Positions 1 to 6,584 of a stretch of DNA of 51,659 bases are shown piece by piece. The notes beneath the pieces are model-generated. The model was not told the DNA's origin and made no database searches. It saw only the letters and a list, made by a program, of their open reading frames with translations. Source of the DNA: a virus. The translations under genes were made by a program, and so were the position numbers. Where the stretch lies: the IMG/VR virus record IMGVR_UViG_3300046492_000146, positions 1 to 51,659 of that record; one strand, written 5' to 3'. Numbering within the stretch: position 1 is the stretch's first letter; the number at the start of each line of letters is the position of its first letter.

Positions 1-127
1 TATGAGCGACTCGACCACGATATTCTCTCCTTCGTTGGAATATTATTTCCGTTTAGGGCGCGGGCCGGCGGATCAATTTTCTGCCAATTGCCTAAATGTG
101 CTTCCAAACCTGCCGTGACTTAATCAT
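1..127. repeat. 127-bp terminal overlap, left copy
   Basis: The first 127 bases are identical to the last 127 bases of the window (51533-51659). The length equals a common maximum assembler k-mer, so this is most simply the overlap left when a circular contig is written linearly. The unit length is then 51,532 bp. A real short direct terminal repeat cannot be excluded from sequence alone. Confidence 0.95.
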
Positions 128-553
128 CGACATGAGGCTTTGTGAGACGCCGTAGACCTTAGCAAGCTCAACTGTCGAGCGCCGATCAGCGCGGATGTCC
201 AAAACCTGCTCCTGCGTAAGCTTTGCGGCCGGGTTGCGCTCGCCTGGGAGAGATGAACGCCCATGCCTTCCGCGCTCAACCATATCTTTGTTGTTGTCGG
301 CTCTCGTGCCGGGGATAAGATGATTGAGATTGCAGCAGCGAGGATTGTCACATGTGTGACGGAGGATTAGATCTCCTGGGTCGCCCCGCTCTAGGATGTA
401 CCTCATCCTGTGCGTTCTGACCGTCTTGCCAGCGTTTATTATACCGTAGCCCTTAGGATTTGTCAGGCCGGTCCATTCTTCACACCCGGTTGTCGGGTTG
501 GTGACGACCTTCTCAAGAATACGCTCAAGCGTGTCTCTGCGCTTTACACCCAT
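92..553 (-). CDS. HNH homing-type endonuclease with C-terminal helix-turn-helix
   Basis: A 153-residue protein of the HNH_3 type. The central part has the usual pattern of a conserved histidine (TVRTHRMRY, about residues 44-52), then the RHTCDNPRCCNLNHL motif, in which the Asn/His pair and cysteines form the metal-binding beta-beta-alpha fold. The C-terminus (RNPAAKLTQEQVLDIR, then VYGVSQSLMSMIKSRQVW) is the short DNA-binding helix-turn-helix that often follows phage HNH domains and resembles the tail of the HNH protein at 24071-24670. It is the last gene before the circle junction on the minus strand, and its stop falls beside the terminal overlap. Such genes are usually free-standing mobile nucleases. 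The nuclease assignment is firm; the target is unknown. Confidence 0.85.
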   Translation of the reverse strand: MGVKRRDTLERILEKVVTNPTTGCEEWTGLTNPKGYGIINAGKTVRTHRMRYILERGDPGDLILRHTCDNPRCCNLNHLIPGTRADNNKDMVERGRHGRSSLPGERNPAAKLTQEQVLDIRADRRSTVELAKVYGVSQSLMSMIKSRQVWKHI

Positions 554-556
554 AAT

Positions 557-706
557 TTAGCCTCTTGGAAGTGCAAGCCAACAATCGGTGCATGGCGGCT
601 GATACCGCGGTGCTGCACAGGATGAGAGATAAGCCGCAAGGCCAATCGCACCGATCACGATGGCGAGCCAGATTATGCCGCGGCCGTAGCGCTGCCAGAA
701 GGTCAT
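557..706 (-). CDS. small predicted lipoprotein (49 aa)
   Basis: A short frame whose ATG overlaps the stop of the upstream ubiquitin-like gene as ATGA, and which ends 3 bases before the HNH gene. The protein begins MTFWQRYGRG (charged n-region), then a 17-residue hydrophobic stretch IIWLAIVIGAIGLAAYL, then a lipobox-like LSSC at residues 27-30. The mature part would be only about 20 residues, proline- and cysteine-rich (CAAPRYQPPCTDCW). Tiny phage lipoproteins can be outer spanins or superinfection-exclusion factors. A separate spanin pair exists at 23.4-24.0 kb, so exclusion or an unknown envelope role is more likely. That function is inference; the signal and coupling are visible. Confidence 0.65.
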   Translation of the reverse strand: MTFWQRYGRGIIWLAIVIGAIGLAAYLSSCAAPRYQPPCTDCWLALPRG

Positions 707-1122
707 GCGCTGCCCGTGGCGACGCAATCGAAGATCATGCCGTCTTCGAGCTTGACCATCTTGCCCGGGTACATAATGCCAGATCGCTGCACATCATCGT
801 GCCGCAGACCTTCGTACGTGACGCTCGCATATGCGGGCTGCTTGGCGAGATCGCAAATCTGTTCGTGGCTGACCAGTCTGCCGTCAAGTTCGTGCTCGAC
901 GCCGTTGACCTTGATCTTCTTGGGCTCATAGGGAAAGCCAGTCACCGCACCGACTGCAACCTTTGCGTCCCTGCAGGCCTCGGCCTCTTCCGGAGAATGA
1001 TGATCGTGGTCGCAGCCAGGGTAGAACCCGCCGCCCTCGTCACTGCTCGCGCAAAGATGCCAGATCCCGGCAGGCTTGCCGTCGTCCGTCCTCTTCTGAA
1101 GAGCCTGAACAAACCAAGCCAT
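703..1122 (-). CDS. protein with C-terminal ubiquitin-like (multiubiquitin-type) domain
   Basis: A 139-residue protein in two parts. Residues 1-60 are a hydrophilic region with a His/Cys cluster (YPGCDHDHHSPEEAEAC). Residues 67-139 resemble the bacterial multiubiquitin (beta-grasp) domain: KKIKVNGVEHELDG, then an SHEQICDLA helix, a VTYEG strand, GIMYPGKMVKLEDGMIF and a C-terminal ATGSA. The spacing of NGV..., SYEE-like helix, VTY, and PGxxVxxxDGMxF matches my memory of this family, which in bacteria is linked to E1/E2/JAB-type systems. No such enzymes are in this window. The last residues are GSA rather than GG, so conjugation is not implied. The start has a clear AGGAG site. Function is unknown. 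Confidence 0.7.
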   Translation of the reverse strand: MAWFVQALQKRTDDGKPAGIWHLCASSDEGGGFYPGCDHDHHSPEEAEACRDAKVAVGAVTGFPYEPKKIKVNGVEHELDGRLVSHEQICDLAKQPAYASVTYEGLRHDDVQRSGIMYPGKMVKLEDGMIFDCVATGSA

Positions 1123-1131
1123 GTCAGTCTC

Positions 1132-1230
1132 CTAGAATATGCAGGGGTCGTCACACACCAGCTTGGCGCCGGGTTTCAGGCGTATTCTGCCTATGCGGCA
1201 GTGCCAGTGGGAGGTGAGGAGGAGATGCAT
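1132..1230 (-). CDS. micro-ORF, 32 aa, unknown
   Basis: A 32-codon frame (MHLLLTSHWHCRIGRIRL...) with a GGAG site 6-8 bases before ATG. It stops 10 bases upstream of the ubiquitin-like gene, whose ribosome-binding site overlaps the micro-ORF stop (CTAGGAGA). The coupling suggests a real small gene or leader peptide. No motif is recognised, so this is a tentative call. Confidence 0.4.
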   Translation of the reverse strand: MHLLLTSHWHCRIGRIRLKPGAKLVCDDPCIF

Positions 1231-1247
1231 GATTGTCTCCAAATGAA

Positions 1248-1281
1248 AGCCCACCGCCAGGGATTATTCTGGAGGTGGGCT
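1248..1281 (-). terminator. strong hairpin, possible minus-strand terminator
   Basis: An 8-bp perfect stem AGCCCACC/GGTGGGCT extends inward by four more pairs after one mismatch, around an 8-base loop. On the minus strand the stem is followed by TTCATTT. It lies between the gene ending at 1368 and the micro-ORF starting at 1230, so it may reduce transcription into the ubiquitin-like gene region or act as an RNA processing element. Confidence 0.5.
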
Positions 1282-1351
1282 GATCTTCGCGTTGGCGTGA
1301 GCCTCAGCGCAGACGTGACAACTGAAATGGTATACCGCCACTGTGAGCGAC

Positions 1352-1366
1352 GGGCTATGGGATGGT
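1352..1366 (-). repeat. 15-bp intergenic repeat, copy 1
   Basis: The minus-strand sequence ACCATCCCATAGCCC begins one base after the stop codon of the gene at 1368-1637. The same 15 bases occur at 1752-1766 and 2100-2114. Confidence 0.8.
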
Positions 1367-1367
1367 G

Positions 1368-1637
1368 TCAGTTGTTCAGGGCCGCGCGGTACTCGGCTTT
1401 ACCGAGGTCCAGCATGGCGGTATTGCTGCTGAAGGCCTGGCCAGACCAGTAAGGCACATTTGGCCAATAGCGGCGATACGGCTCGACGTAGTGGTCGACA
1501 AACACGGTCTTGGTGACGGCGACGCCGTTGATCTCCTTCACGCGAGCCTTGATGCGCTCCCACTGCTTTTCATCCGGCGCGGCTTCCATGCCTTCGGTGA
1601 AGCCTTCAAACCAGGCTTTGAACTCTGCGAGCGTCAT
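1368..1637 (-). CDS. hypothetical phage protein (89 aa)
   Basis: A small soluble acidic/basic mixed protein, starting MTLAEFKAWFEGFTEGME and containing QWERIKARVKEING. A GGAGATCAGC ribosome-binding site precedes the ATG. The first 50 residues look like a compact helical domain seen in other phages of alphaproteobacteria, but I know no function. It is flanked on both sides by intergenic stretches holding the 15-bp repeat. Confidence 0.7.
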   Translation of the reverse strand: MTLAEFKAWFEGFTEGMEAAPDEKQWERIKARVKEINGVAVTKTVFVDHYVEPYRRYWPNVPYWSGQAFSSNTAMLDLGKAEYRAALNN

Positions 1638-1751
1638 GCTGATCTCCTGAAACGTCTGGAACTGGCGGGCCGCTACGTGCTGTTTACTCCAGCGCCCTCA
1701 TGAAAGGTTCGACGGCTGGATACCCCTCACCAAATTCAGTTCTGGCCAGTC

Positions 1752-1766
1752 GGGCTATGGGATGGT
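1752..1766 (-). repeat. 15-bp intergenic repeat, copy 2
   Basis: The same ACCATCCCATAGCCC motif follows directly after the stop codon of the gene at 1767-2087. Confidence 0.8.
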
Positions 1767-2087
1767 TCAGAGCCGCGCTATACGCGTGTATCCGGCTTCG
1801 AACGGCTCTGCCGGCGAATAGCTCTTGTACCCGTCATCGTAGACAACGTAGTAGCCGCCAACTTCGGGCTTATGGCGAACGATGAAATCATCATGCCCGA
1901 CCAGAATAGGCGAAAACTTCTCCTCCGGCACAATGTACCAATCGCCGCCGGCATTGAGTCGCTCTTGATCGGCTGGAGCCTGCCGGATCTCCTTGATCTT
2001 CAGGGCCCACGCTCTCTTATGAGACTGGTAACGCGGCATTTCCGCTGAGACACGCGGCCCAGCTCTATCGTGCAAGTCTTCGCTCAT
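1767..2087 (-). CDS. hypothetical phage protein (106 aa)
   Basis: Starts at the ATG with a CGGAG site 7 bases upstream; an internal Met at residue 17 (MPRYQSHKRAW) is a less favoured alternative. The C-terminal half is aromatic-rich: VGGYYVVYDDGYKSYSPAEPFEAGYTRI. This ending recurs in small phage proteins of unknown role in rhizobia-type hosts (from memory). No catalytic motif is visible. Confidence 0.7.
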   Translation of the reverse strand: MSEDLHDRAGPRVSAEMPRYQSHKRAWALKIKEIRQAPADQERLNAGGDWYIVPEEKFSPILVGHDDFIVRHKPEVGGYYVVYDDGYKSYSPAEPFEAGYTRIARL

Positions 2088-2257
2088 CTCGATCTCCGAG
2101 GGCTATGGGATGGTGGTGATGGGTACGGGCGCACCATAATCGGCCCCGAAGGGTAGCGGCCTACGTGGATTTCCACCGCTGTTTAACCAATTCACCAAGA
2201 CCTGAAGGCGTCCTGCCTTGGTTCGACCGCCATTGCCGCCGCCCGATCTGCGTTGCC
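2088..2257. other. intergenic stretch, weak micro-ORF only
   Basis: This gap contains repeat copy 3 and a GTG-initiated 30-codon frame (2084-2176, minus) that ends overlapping the next gene's ATG. It has a palindrome GTGGAAATCCAC at its start. I do not regard the frame as a supported gene. Confidence 0.4.
2100..2114 (-). repeat. 15-bp intergenic repeat, copy 3
   Basis: The third copy of ACCATCCCATAGCCC lies 13 bases upstream of the ATG at 2087 and just before its ribosome-binding site. Confidence 0.8.
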
Positions 2258-2911
2258 TCATCTGGAGGCGAAAATCTCAGTATGTGATTTACCAACACAA
2301 TTAACTGATTTGGTATGCGTTGGCAACTGCTTGCGATTGCCCAAGGCCGTTAATCCCCTGCGCAACCAGAGGATCTGCTGAGGTCCCATGCTTCGAAGGT
2401 GTTCGTAATCCATCACTGCCAAGTTATGAACGAGGGCGCGAACCTGCGGGCCGTCATCTAGGCGCAAGAGGATGCCGATCGCCTCCATCATCGCGTTGCT
2501 GGCGTTGCGGGCGCGCGTGGTGACGCTCTCCGACTGCTCGCCATCATGGCCCTTGACGCTGAAGAGCGATTGCGCCCTGGCGCTCGGGAACGGGATGCCG
2601 GTGAGACGGTGATAGCGGCTGATGATCTCGGCGTATTCATCGCCGGCCTTGCGCTGGTCTTCGGTGATCCTGCCGTCGAGGAACATACGGCCGAGGGTAT
2701 AGCCTGCGAATGGGCTCTTGACCGTCTCGTCAGTCACCTTGTCGCTCCATCCGTCGATGCGCCGCCTTGCCTCGATGGCCACGCTCATCGCCTCCCGCGC
2801 CGTCTCACTGCGCTTGATGTCCCCGCTCGGATAACGCTCGCCTTCCTTCCGGGGACGGCCGGCGCCGTTGTTGGTCCGCTTTACCTTCAGCTTAGTGGAT
2901 TTGCCGCCCAT
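2258..2911 (-). CDS. hypothetical phage protein (217 aa)
   Basis: A basic N-terminus (MGGKSTKLKVKRTNNGAGRP) is followed by a helical body with no recognised domain. It has an internal segment GIPFPSARAQSLFSVKGHDG and a C-terminal QQILWLRRGLTALGN. The basic head could contact nucleic acid, but that is inference. It lies downstream of the DnaA-like gene with a 24-base gap and is probably co-transcribed with it. Confidence 0.7.
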   Translation of the reverse strand: MGGKSTKLKVKRTNNGAGRPRKEGERYPSGDIKRSETAREAMSVAIEARRRIDGWSDKVTDETVKSPFAGYTLGRMFLDGRITEDQRKAGDEYAEIISRYHRLTGIPFPSARAQSLFSVKGHDGEQSESVTTRARNASNAMMEAIGILLRLDDGPQVRALVHNLAVMDYEHLRSMGPQQILWLRRGLTALGNRKQLPTHTKSVNCVGKSHTEIFASR

Positions 2912-2935
2912 GGTGCTTGGTCCTCGCTATGAATT

Positions 2936-3466
2936 TCAGAAGTTTTCGCTCTTCAGGTAAAGGCTATCGCCGGCATCCTTCATGGCCCTGATCTTATGGA
3001 TTGCGTGAAGGACGGTCGTGTGATCGCGGTCGCCGAATATGGAGCCGATGACCGGGGTTGAAAGATCCGGCCGCTGCTTGGCAACTTCGAACATGGCCAC
3101 CTGCCGCGCCCTGACGACCTTGCGATTGCGAGCTGGTCCCTGCACTTCCCGGAAATTCACACCGGGGAACATCTCAAGGACTTCCATGATGATTTCCTTG
3201 GCCGATCTTTTGTCCATCGGCATCGAAACGATGTACTCACGCAGGAGCTTGGCTATAAGCGAACGCCATGCGAGCACGTGTTCGTCGAAGTGAACATCCC
3301 TGCTTCTCCATTCGGGCTCTGCCGGTGGAGGCGGCGGCGGAAGGTCTTCGACAATATGGATGACCGGCTTTGTGCTGATCTCTACCTTCTTGACGCCGAA
3401 AAGCCGCTCTCTTGCCGCCTTCCAGCTATCGTGCTGCTCCTGCAATGTGCCGATATGCATGTTCAT
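2936..3466 (-). CDS. DnaA domain-IV-like DNA-binding protein
   Basis: Start chosen at the ATG overlapping the stop of the upstream HNH gene (ATGA), giving 176 residues; the frame is open further upstream. The N-terminal third is variable with a proline run (PPPPPPAEP). The C-terminal part matches the DnaA C-terminal helix-turn-helix: SAKEIIMEVLEMFPGVNFREVQG, then ARQVAMFEVAK, then GDRDHTTVLHAIHKI. This is the signature that reads TTATCCACA-type boxes in DnaA. The AAA+ ATPase domain is absent, so it cannot be a full initiator. It may compete with or recruit host DnaA, or act as a regulator. Two DnaA-box-like 9-mers occur at 18443-18462. Confidence 0.85.
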   Translation of the reverse strand: MNMHIGTLQEQHDSWKAARERLFGVKKVEISTKPVIHIVEDLPPPPPPAEPEWRSRDVHFDEHVLAWRSLIAKLLREYIVSMPMDKRSAKEIIMEVLEMFPGVNFREVQGPARNRKVVRARQVAMFEVAKQRPDLSTPVIGSIFGDRDHTTVLHAIHKIRAMKDAGDSLYLKSENF

Positions 3467-3930
3467 GCTGCGACCTCTTCGAGTTTGGCCTTTCCACACC
3501 GCTTTCCTCGGCTGTGCGTGCCGTGGATCAACCTGTCCGCTTGGTTCTCGGCTGGCGTCTTCCATTCCAGATGACCGGGTGCGATGCAGGCGTCGTGGCC
3601 CTTACCGCAATTGTGCGCGGCCTCATGCTCAGGAGTGGGTGGAGCGCCGTGCGCGAGTTCGCAGATGTATCGGGAGACAACGACGACTTTGCCATCAATC
3701 CACAGATTTCCGTAGCCGCTACCTTTATTCGCATACGGCCAAGTCAAGCATTCGCCGCCCGTATGGGTCATGGCTACTTCGTTGATGAAGCGCAGTGGCT
3801 CGCCGTTCGGCGTCCTTCCTCCAAACGGGTCGCCGTGCCTACAAAGGCGCGCGTAATGCAATTTGCAGTAGCCTTGGCCTTTATGAGGCTTGCCGCAATC
3901 TGGAATCGAGCATAAACGGGGGTTAGCCAT
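3463..3930 (-). CDS. HNH endonuclease, apparently truncated paralogue of the one at 24071
   Basis: A 155-residue protein, start chosen at MANPRLCSIPDC with a GGAGG site. The N-terminal zinc-ribbon-like CSIPDCGKPHKGQGYCKLHY is followed by a typical phage HNH core (VSRYICELAHG, then HNCGKGHDACIAPGHLEWKTP). It is strongly similar over its whole length to the product of 24071-24670, but stops at AKLEEVAA where the other continues into a helix-turn-helix. The C-terminal DNA-binding segment is therefore missing. The gene overlaps the DnaA-like gene by 4 bases. Confidence 0.85.
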   Translation of the reverse strand: MANPRLCSIPDCGKPHKGQGYCKLHYARLCRHGDPFGGRTPNGEPLRFINEVAMTHTGGECLTWPYANKGSGYGNLWIDGKVVVVSRYICELAHGAPPTPEHEAAHNCGKGHDACIAPGHLEWKTPAENQADRLIHGTHSRGKRCGKAKLEEVAA

Positions 3931-3997
3931 GTGGAGCCTCCAGTGCTTCCGTGTGGTTAGAGATTGGAGGGCGTTCGCGCGCTCACCAATCTCGATG

Positions 3998-4026
3998 ATT
4001 ATATAATGATTTGAACTACTTGTCAC
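3998..4026 (-). promoter_or_regulatory. sigma70-type promoter for the HNH/DnaA-like genes
   Basis: On the minus strand, GTGACA (-35, 4021-4026) is separated by exactly 17 bases from TATAAT (-10, 3998-4003). The predicted start at about 3991 is 60 bases upstream of the HNH ATG at 3930. The -10 lies in an AT-rich palindrome. It is a new promoter inside the long leftward operon. Confidence 0.65.
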
Positions 4027-4038
4027 CATTTGTCTCAG

Positions 4039-4485
4039 CTATTCCGCAGCCTCCTGTAGCCCAAGCCACGCGCGACGGATTGCCAAGGCATCTGAAAGCG
4101 CGTTGTGTGGCGTTTCGCTTTGATAATTGTCGATCAGCACCAGTTCGGCGCGGCAGGCAAAGCCGATGCTCTGGCTGTGGTCTTCGCCAGCGAACATGTT
4201 GAAGAAGTGAACGAGGTCCGTGTACCAGTCGGCGCAGATAATCGGGTCATTGAACGTTTGGATGTATTGCAGGAAGGACGCTCGGAACCGATCGGGGCTG
4301 ATGGCCTTCTTGCCGACGACAGGGATGACGTTATCCCAAACCCACCGGTCCCAGACATAGCGCTGTCCCTCTGGTAGGTTGACCACCTCGTACCAAGGAT
4401 GGATGTTCTCATCTTCGGGAACGAGGGCCATCGAGACGAGATCGCCGCCGAAGCCGTTGAACTCACAGTCTACGAATATTCTCAC
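4039..4485 (-). CDS. DEDD-type 3'-5' exonuclease (Rv2179c/RNase T-like)
   Basis: 148 residues. The DEDD metal ligands are visible: Asp and Glu in IFVDCEFNGFGG near the N-terminus, Asp in the middle (IICADWYTDLVHF), and His/Asp at the end (PHNALSDALAIRRAW). This spacing is that of the short 3'-5' exoribonuclease family related to Rv2179c. It overlaps the upstream gene by 4 bases. In a phage it may trim RNA or single-stranded DNA; the substrate is not evident. Confidence 0.8.
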   Translation of the reverse strand: MRIFVDCEFNGFGGDLVSMALVPEDENIHPWYEVVNLPEGQRYVWDRWVWDNVIPVVGKKAISPDRFRASFLQYIQTFNDPIICADWYTDLVHFFNMFAGEDHSQSIGFACRAELVLIDNYQSETPHNALSDALAIRRAWLGLQEAAE

Positions 4486-5126
4486 TCTGCGGCCTCCTTG
4501 CTGTCGTCCTGTGATGATGCGCTAGCGATGGATGACGCGATCTTGCGGCGCAGCGCGTGTTGCTCTTCAGTGATTGACGGGGAGTCTCGTATTGCTTGGA
4601 TCTGAGCCCAGTATTCCAGCTGCTCCGGCGTCATGTCGGCGGGGATCGGGCTGAAGCGCTCGCCTGCCTTGGATTCGGCGTGTGCGGCCTTGAACTGGGC
4701 GTGAAGCTGGCGAATGCGCTCCATCTGCTCTTCGCTGGTCTTCTCACGAGGCTTGGCGGCCTCAGCAAGCGTTGCCTCCTTCTCGCGGAGCCGGACCAGA
4801 TCGTCGCGGACGGCCTTCGTCTCAAGGCGCGCGATCGCCGCAAGCATGGCAGGGACCGGCATGAACTCCGGCTTCACGTCTGGGTATTCGCCACGCTTCA
4901 GTTTTGTGACTGCGATTGCCAGGCCATAGCCAGGAACGCCGCCGAGGGCGATCGTGTATTCCCGCACGAATTCGGCCGGCGCGATCCCCTTGGGAACCAT
5001 CATGCCGCCAGACTTGAGCTTATCGAGGCATTCGGCGATGAAGTCAGGACGGGCCGGCGCCAGCTTGTCAGTGAGCGCGCCAATTTCCTGTTTCAAGGTC
5101 GAGAGTGTTGCCGGTAAATTCGTCAT
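4482..5126 (-). CDS. hypothetical protein, replication region (214 aa)
   Basis: A helical protein with a long charged central segment (ARLETKAVRDDLVRLREKEATLAEAAKPREKTSEEQ, about residues 98-132) likely to be coiled coil. It overlaps the replication-type gene upstream by 59 bases and the exonuclease gene downstream by 4. Position suggests a replication accessory such as a helicase-loader partner, but no Walker motif or DnaC/P-like signature is visible. Function unassigned. Confidence 0.7.
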   Translation of the reverse strand: MTNLPATLSTLKQEIGALTDKLAPARPDFIAECLDKLKSGGMMVPKGIAPAEFVREYTIALGGVPGYGLAIAVTKLKRGEYPDVKPEFMPVPAMLAAIARLETKAVRDDLVRLREKEATLAEAAKPREKTSEEQMERIRQLHAQFKAAHAESKAGERFSPIPADMTPEQLEYWAQIQAIRDSPSITEEQHALRRKIASSIASASSQDDSKEAAE

Positions 5127-5436
5127 CTCGTTTCCGTCCTAGTGCCTTGTCCAATTCTCGCTGCACGTCGTCCTGATGCTGCATGAACTCGCTTTTCGGC
5201 TTTCGCTGTGCCGCCGGTGCCTGGACCTCGTCCTCCCACCGTTCGCCGTTCAGCCAGGTCGCGGCGTGTGGCCTGAACTCCAGCGGGCGGCTTTCGAGGA
5301 ATGGGATCTGGCGTTTCAGTCCCATAATGATGACGGCCGGCAATTCGAGCTTGACGGCTCTTTCCCACGCCTTGCGGGCGTCCTTCTTGGAAACCTTGCG
5401 CGGATATTCGCGCCAGAAATCATCGAATGAGTTCAT
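5068..5436 (-). CDS. replication protein O-like C-terminal domain protein
   Basis: 122 residues beginning FDDFWREYPRKVSKKDARKAWERAV, with RPHAATWLNGERWEDE further on. This FWxxYPxK...K...AxxAW...PHAATWLNGxRW pattern is the C-terminal domain common to many phage replication initiators and primosome components. Here it stands alone, without the N-terminal winged-helix DNA-binding domain. A separate winged-helix protein is encoded at 10926-11321, so the two may divide the usual functions. That split is inference. Confidence 0.75.
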   Translation of the reverse strand: MNSFDDFWREYPRKVSKKDARKAWERAVKLELPAVIIMGLKRQIPFLESRPLEFRPHAATWLNGERWEDEVQAPAAQRKPKSEFMQHQDDVQRELDKALGRKRDDEFTGNTLDLETGNWRAH

Positions 5437-5858
5437 TGCTTGAACGCTCCGTATTCGAAATCTTCGATCTGATTGAGATATTGAAAGCCAGGGAGCCTCA
5501 CCTGGTCATAAGCCGTGTAAAGCTCCGCAACATCTGATGGCTTGACGACCTGCTCGACGAAATCTGTGAGGTTCTTCGTCATGATGGCGACGGCGTCAGA
5601 CGGTGACATGTCGAACCACTCGCCAGTCACCCGAAACCCATCACAGTTGCGGTGGAATTCCTTCTCTACCGCCCTCGCCTGTTCCCTAGTCGGAAACCCG
5701 AATTGGCAAACCAGAACTATTCTGGGGACACGTTCAGCCTGCACTTGCTTAAGGCGTCGGTGCGGGTCTCCCGAAATCCCTATCTTTGATGGCCCGGTGA
5801 TATGGTAATCGCTCGAAAGGTGACCCATGATGTAGACAAATTGCTCAGGCTTGATCAT
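5433..5858 (-). CDS. GIY-YIG nuclease family protein
   Basis: 141 residues. QFVYIMG and PSKIGISGDPHRRLKQVQ are the GIY and YIG-equivalent segments with the catalytic Arg in the following helix. REQARAVEKEFHRNCDGFRVTGEWFDM provides the conserved Glu and aromatic motif, as in the T5orf172/Mug113 type. It sits between RusA and the O-like gene with 4-base overlaps on both sides, so it belongs to the early operon rather than being an obvious recent insertion. Role could be homing or DNA processing. Confidence 0.85.
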   Translation of the reverse strand: MIKPEQFVYIMGHLSSDYHITGPSKIGISGDPHRRLKQVQAERVPRIVLVCQFGFPTREQARAVEKEFHRNCDGFRVTGEWFDMSPSDAVAIMTKNLTDFVEQVVKPSDVAELYTAYDQVRLPGFQYLNQIEDFEYGAFKQ

Positions 5859-6217
5859 GCTGCAGATCCTTCGAAGTCATTGATAAGCACCACGCAGGGC
5901 GCGCCGGCCGCTACCCACTGAACCGTGATGCGGCGGACGTATTTATTCGAATCGTCTTTGATGACCCCGCCCTTGACGAGCACATCGCAAATTCCCTTCA
6001 AGGTATTATCCGCATCGCGAGCGCGCTTGTCGGGCGCCACCAGGCCGATCGATATCGAGACCTCACCGGCAAACTTCTGCGGCTTCTGGGCCTTGATCAT
6101 CCAGAGGGCTTCGTTGGTCCACTCACGGTAACGAGCGGATGCGCGGCGGCCGATCTTCGGGATGTTCTCGAAGCAGGCGGAGACGGGCAAGGGAAACGGG
6201 AGTTCCAGTCTGGTCAT
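5855..6217 (-). CDS. rusA: RusA-family Holliday junction resolvase
   Basis: 120 residues. The fingerprint RARDADNTLKGICDVLVKGGVIKDDSNKYV carries the conserved aspartates that bind magnesium at the dimer active site. The N-terminal strand segment (VSISIGLVAPDK) is typical. The enzyme cleaves four-way junctions during phage recombination and packaging. Its partner is likely the Rad52-like annealing protein of the rightward operon. Confidence 0.9.
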   Translation of the reverse strand: MTRLELPFPLPVSACFENIPKIGRRASARYREWTNEALWMIKAQKPQKFAGEVSISIGLVAPDKRARDADNTLKGICDVLVKGGVIKDDSNKYVRRITVQWVAAGAPCVVLINDFEGSAA

Positions 6218-6471
6218 CAGCGCGCCTCCCGGCCGGCATAGGCGATCGGCTCCCGCCGGCAGGACATGGTCATCACGCGCCGCCGCTTGAGCGCTATCCT
6301 GTGCTCATCCTTCAGGCGTAGGTGGTCTCGGTATTCCTGCAGAGACGTGTCGCCCTTCTCGGCGCTTCTGAGGGCGTGGACAGCGCGCTCCACCTGGGGA
6401 ACTGGAAGCTTGAGGATCTCTGATATTTGGTGGTAGTCTTTCCCGGATCTGAAGAGTTCGAGAGCGTTCAT
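6217..6471 (-). CDS. hypothetical small protein with helix-turn-helix character (84 aa)
   Basis: Start chosen at MNALELF, whose ATG overlaps the stop of the preceding 38-aa gene (ATGA). The N-terminal DYHQISEILKLPVPQVERAVHALRS reads like a two-helix DNA-binding or sigma-like segment. The C-terminus is very basic (RIALKRRRVMTMSCRRE). No family name can be given. Confidence 0.65.
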   Translation of the reverse strand: MNALELFRSGKDYHQISEILKLPVPQVERAVHALRSAEKGDTSLQEYRDHLRLKDEHRIALKRRRVMTMSCRREPIAYAGREAR

Positions 6472-6584
6472 TCCTCGCCGTCCTTCAGCTCTGGGCAAAT
6501 CCATTCGGCCCATGAGGCGCCCTTGTTCCTAAGCCACGCCGCGATTTTCATCCGACGAGACAAGCTCAGCCATCTGACTTTCAT
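6468..6584 (-). CDS. 38-aa hypothetical protein
   Basis: A short frame linked at both ends by ATGA overlaps: its ATG overlaps the HNH stop and its TGA overlaps the ATG of the next gene. It has a GGGAG site. The sequence MKVRWLSLSRRMKIAAWLRN...GASWAEWICPELKDGEE is basic then Trp-rich. The chained start/stop pattern is the main support. Confidence 0.7.
   Translation of the reverse strand: MKVRWLSLSRRMKIAAWLRNKGASWAEWICPELKDGEE

Noticed and set aside
1-127. Biological direct terminal repeat
   Set aside because: The 127-bp length equals a common assembly k-mer and no packaging signal was seen, so an assembly overlap of a circular molecule is the simpler reading.
565-1452. Long plus-strand frame (295 codons) opposite several minus-strand genes
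   Set aside because: It lies antisense to coupled minus-strand genes with good ribosome-binding sites and has no domain. The high G+C content keeps antisense frames open.
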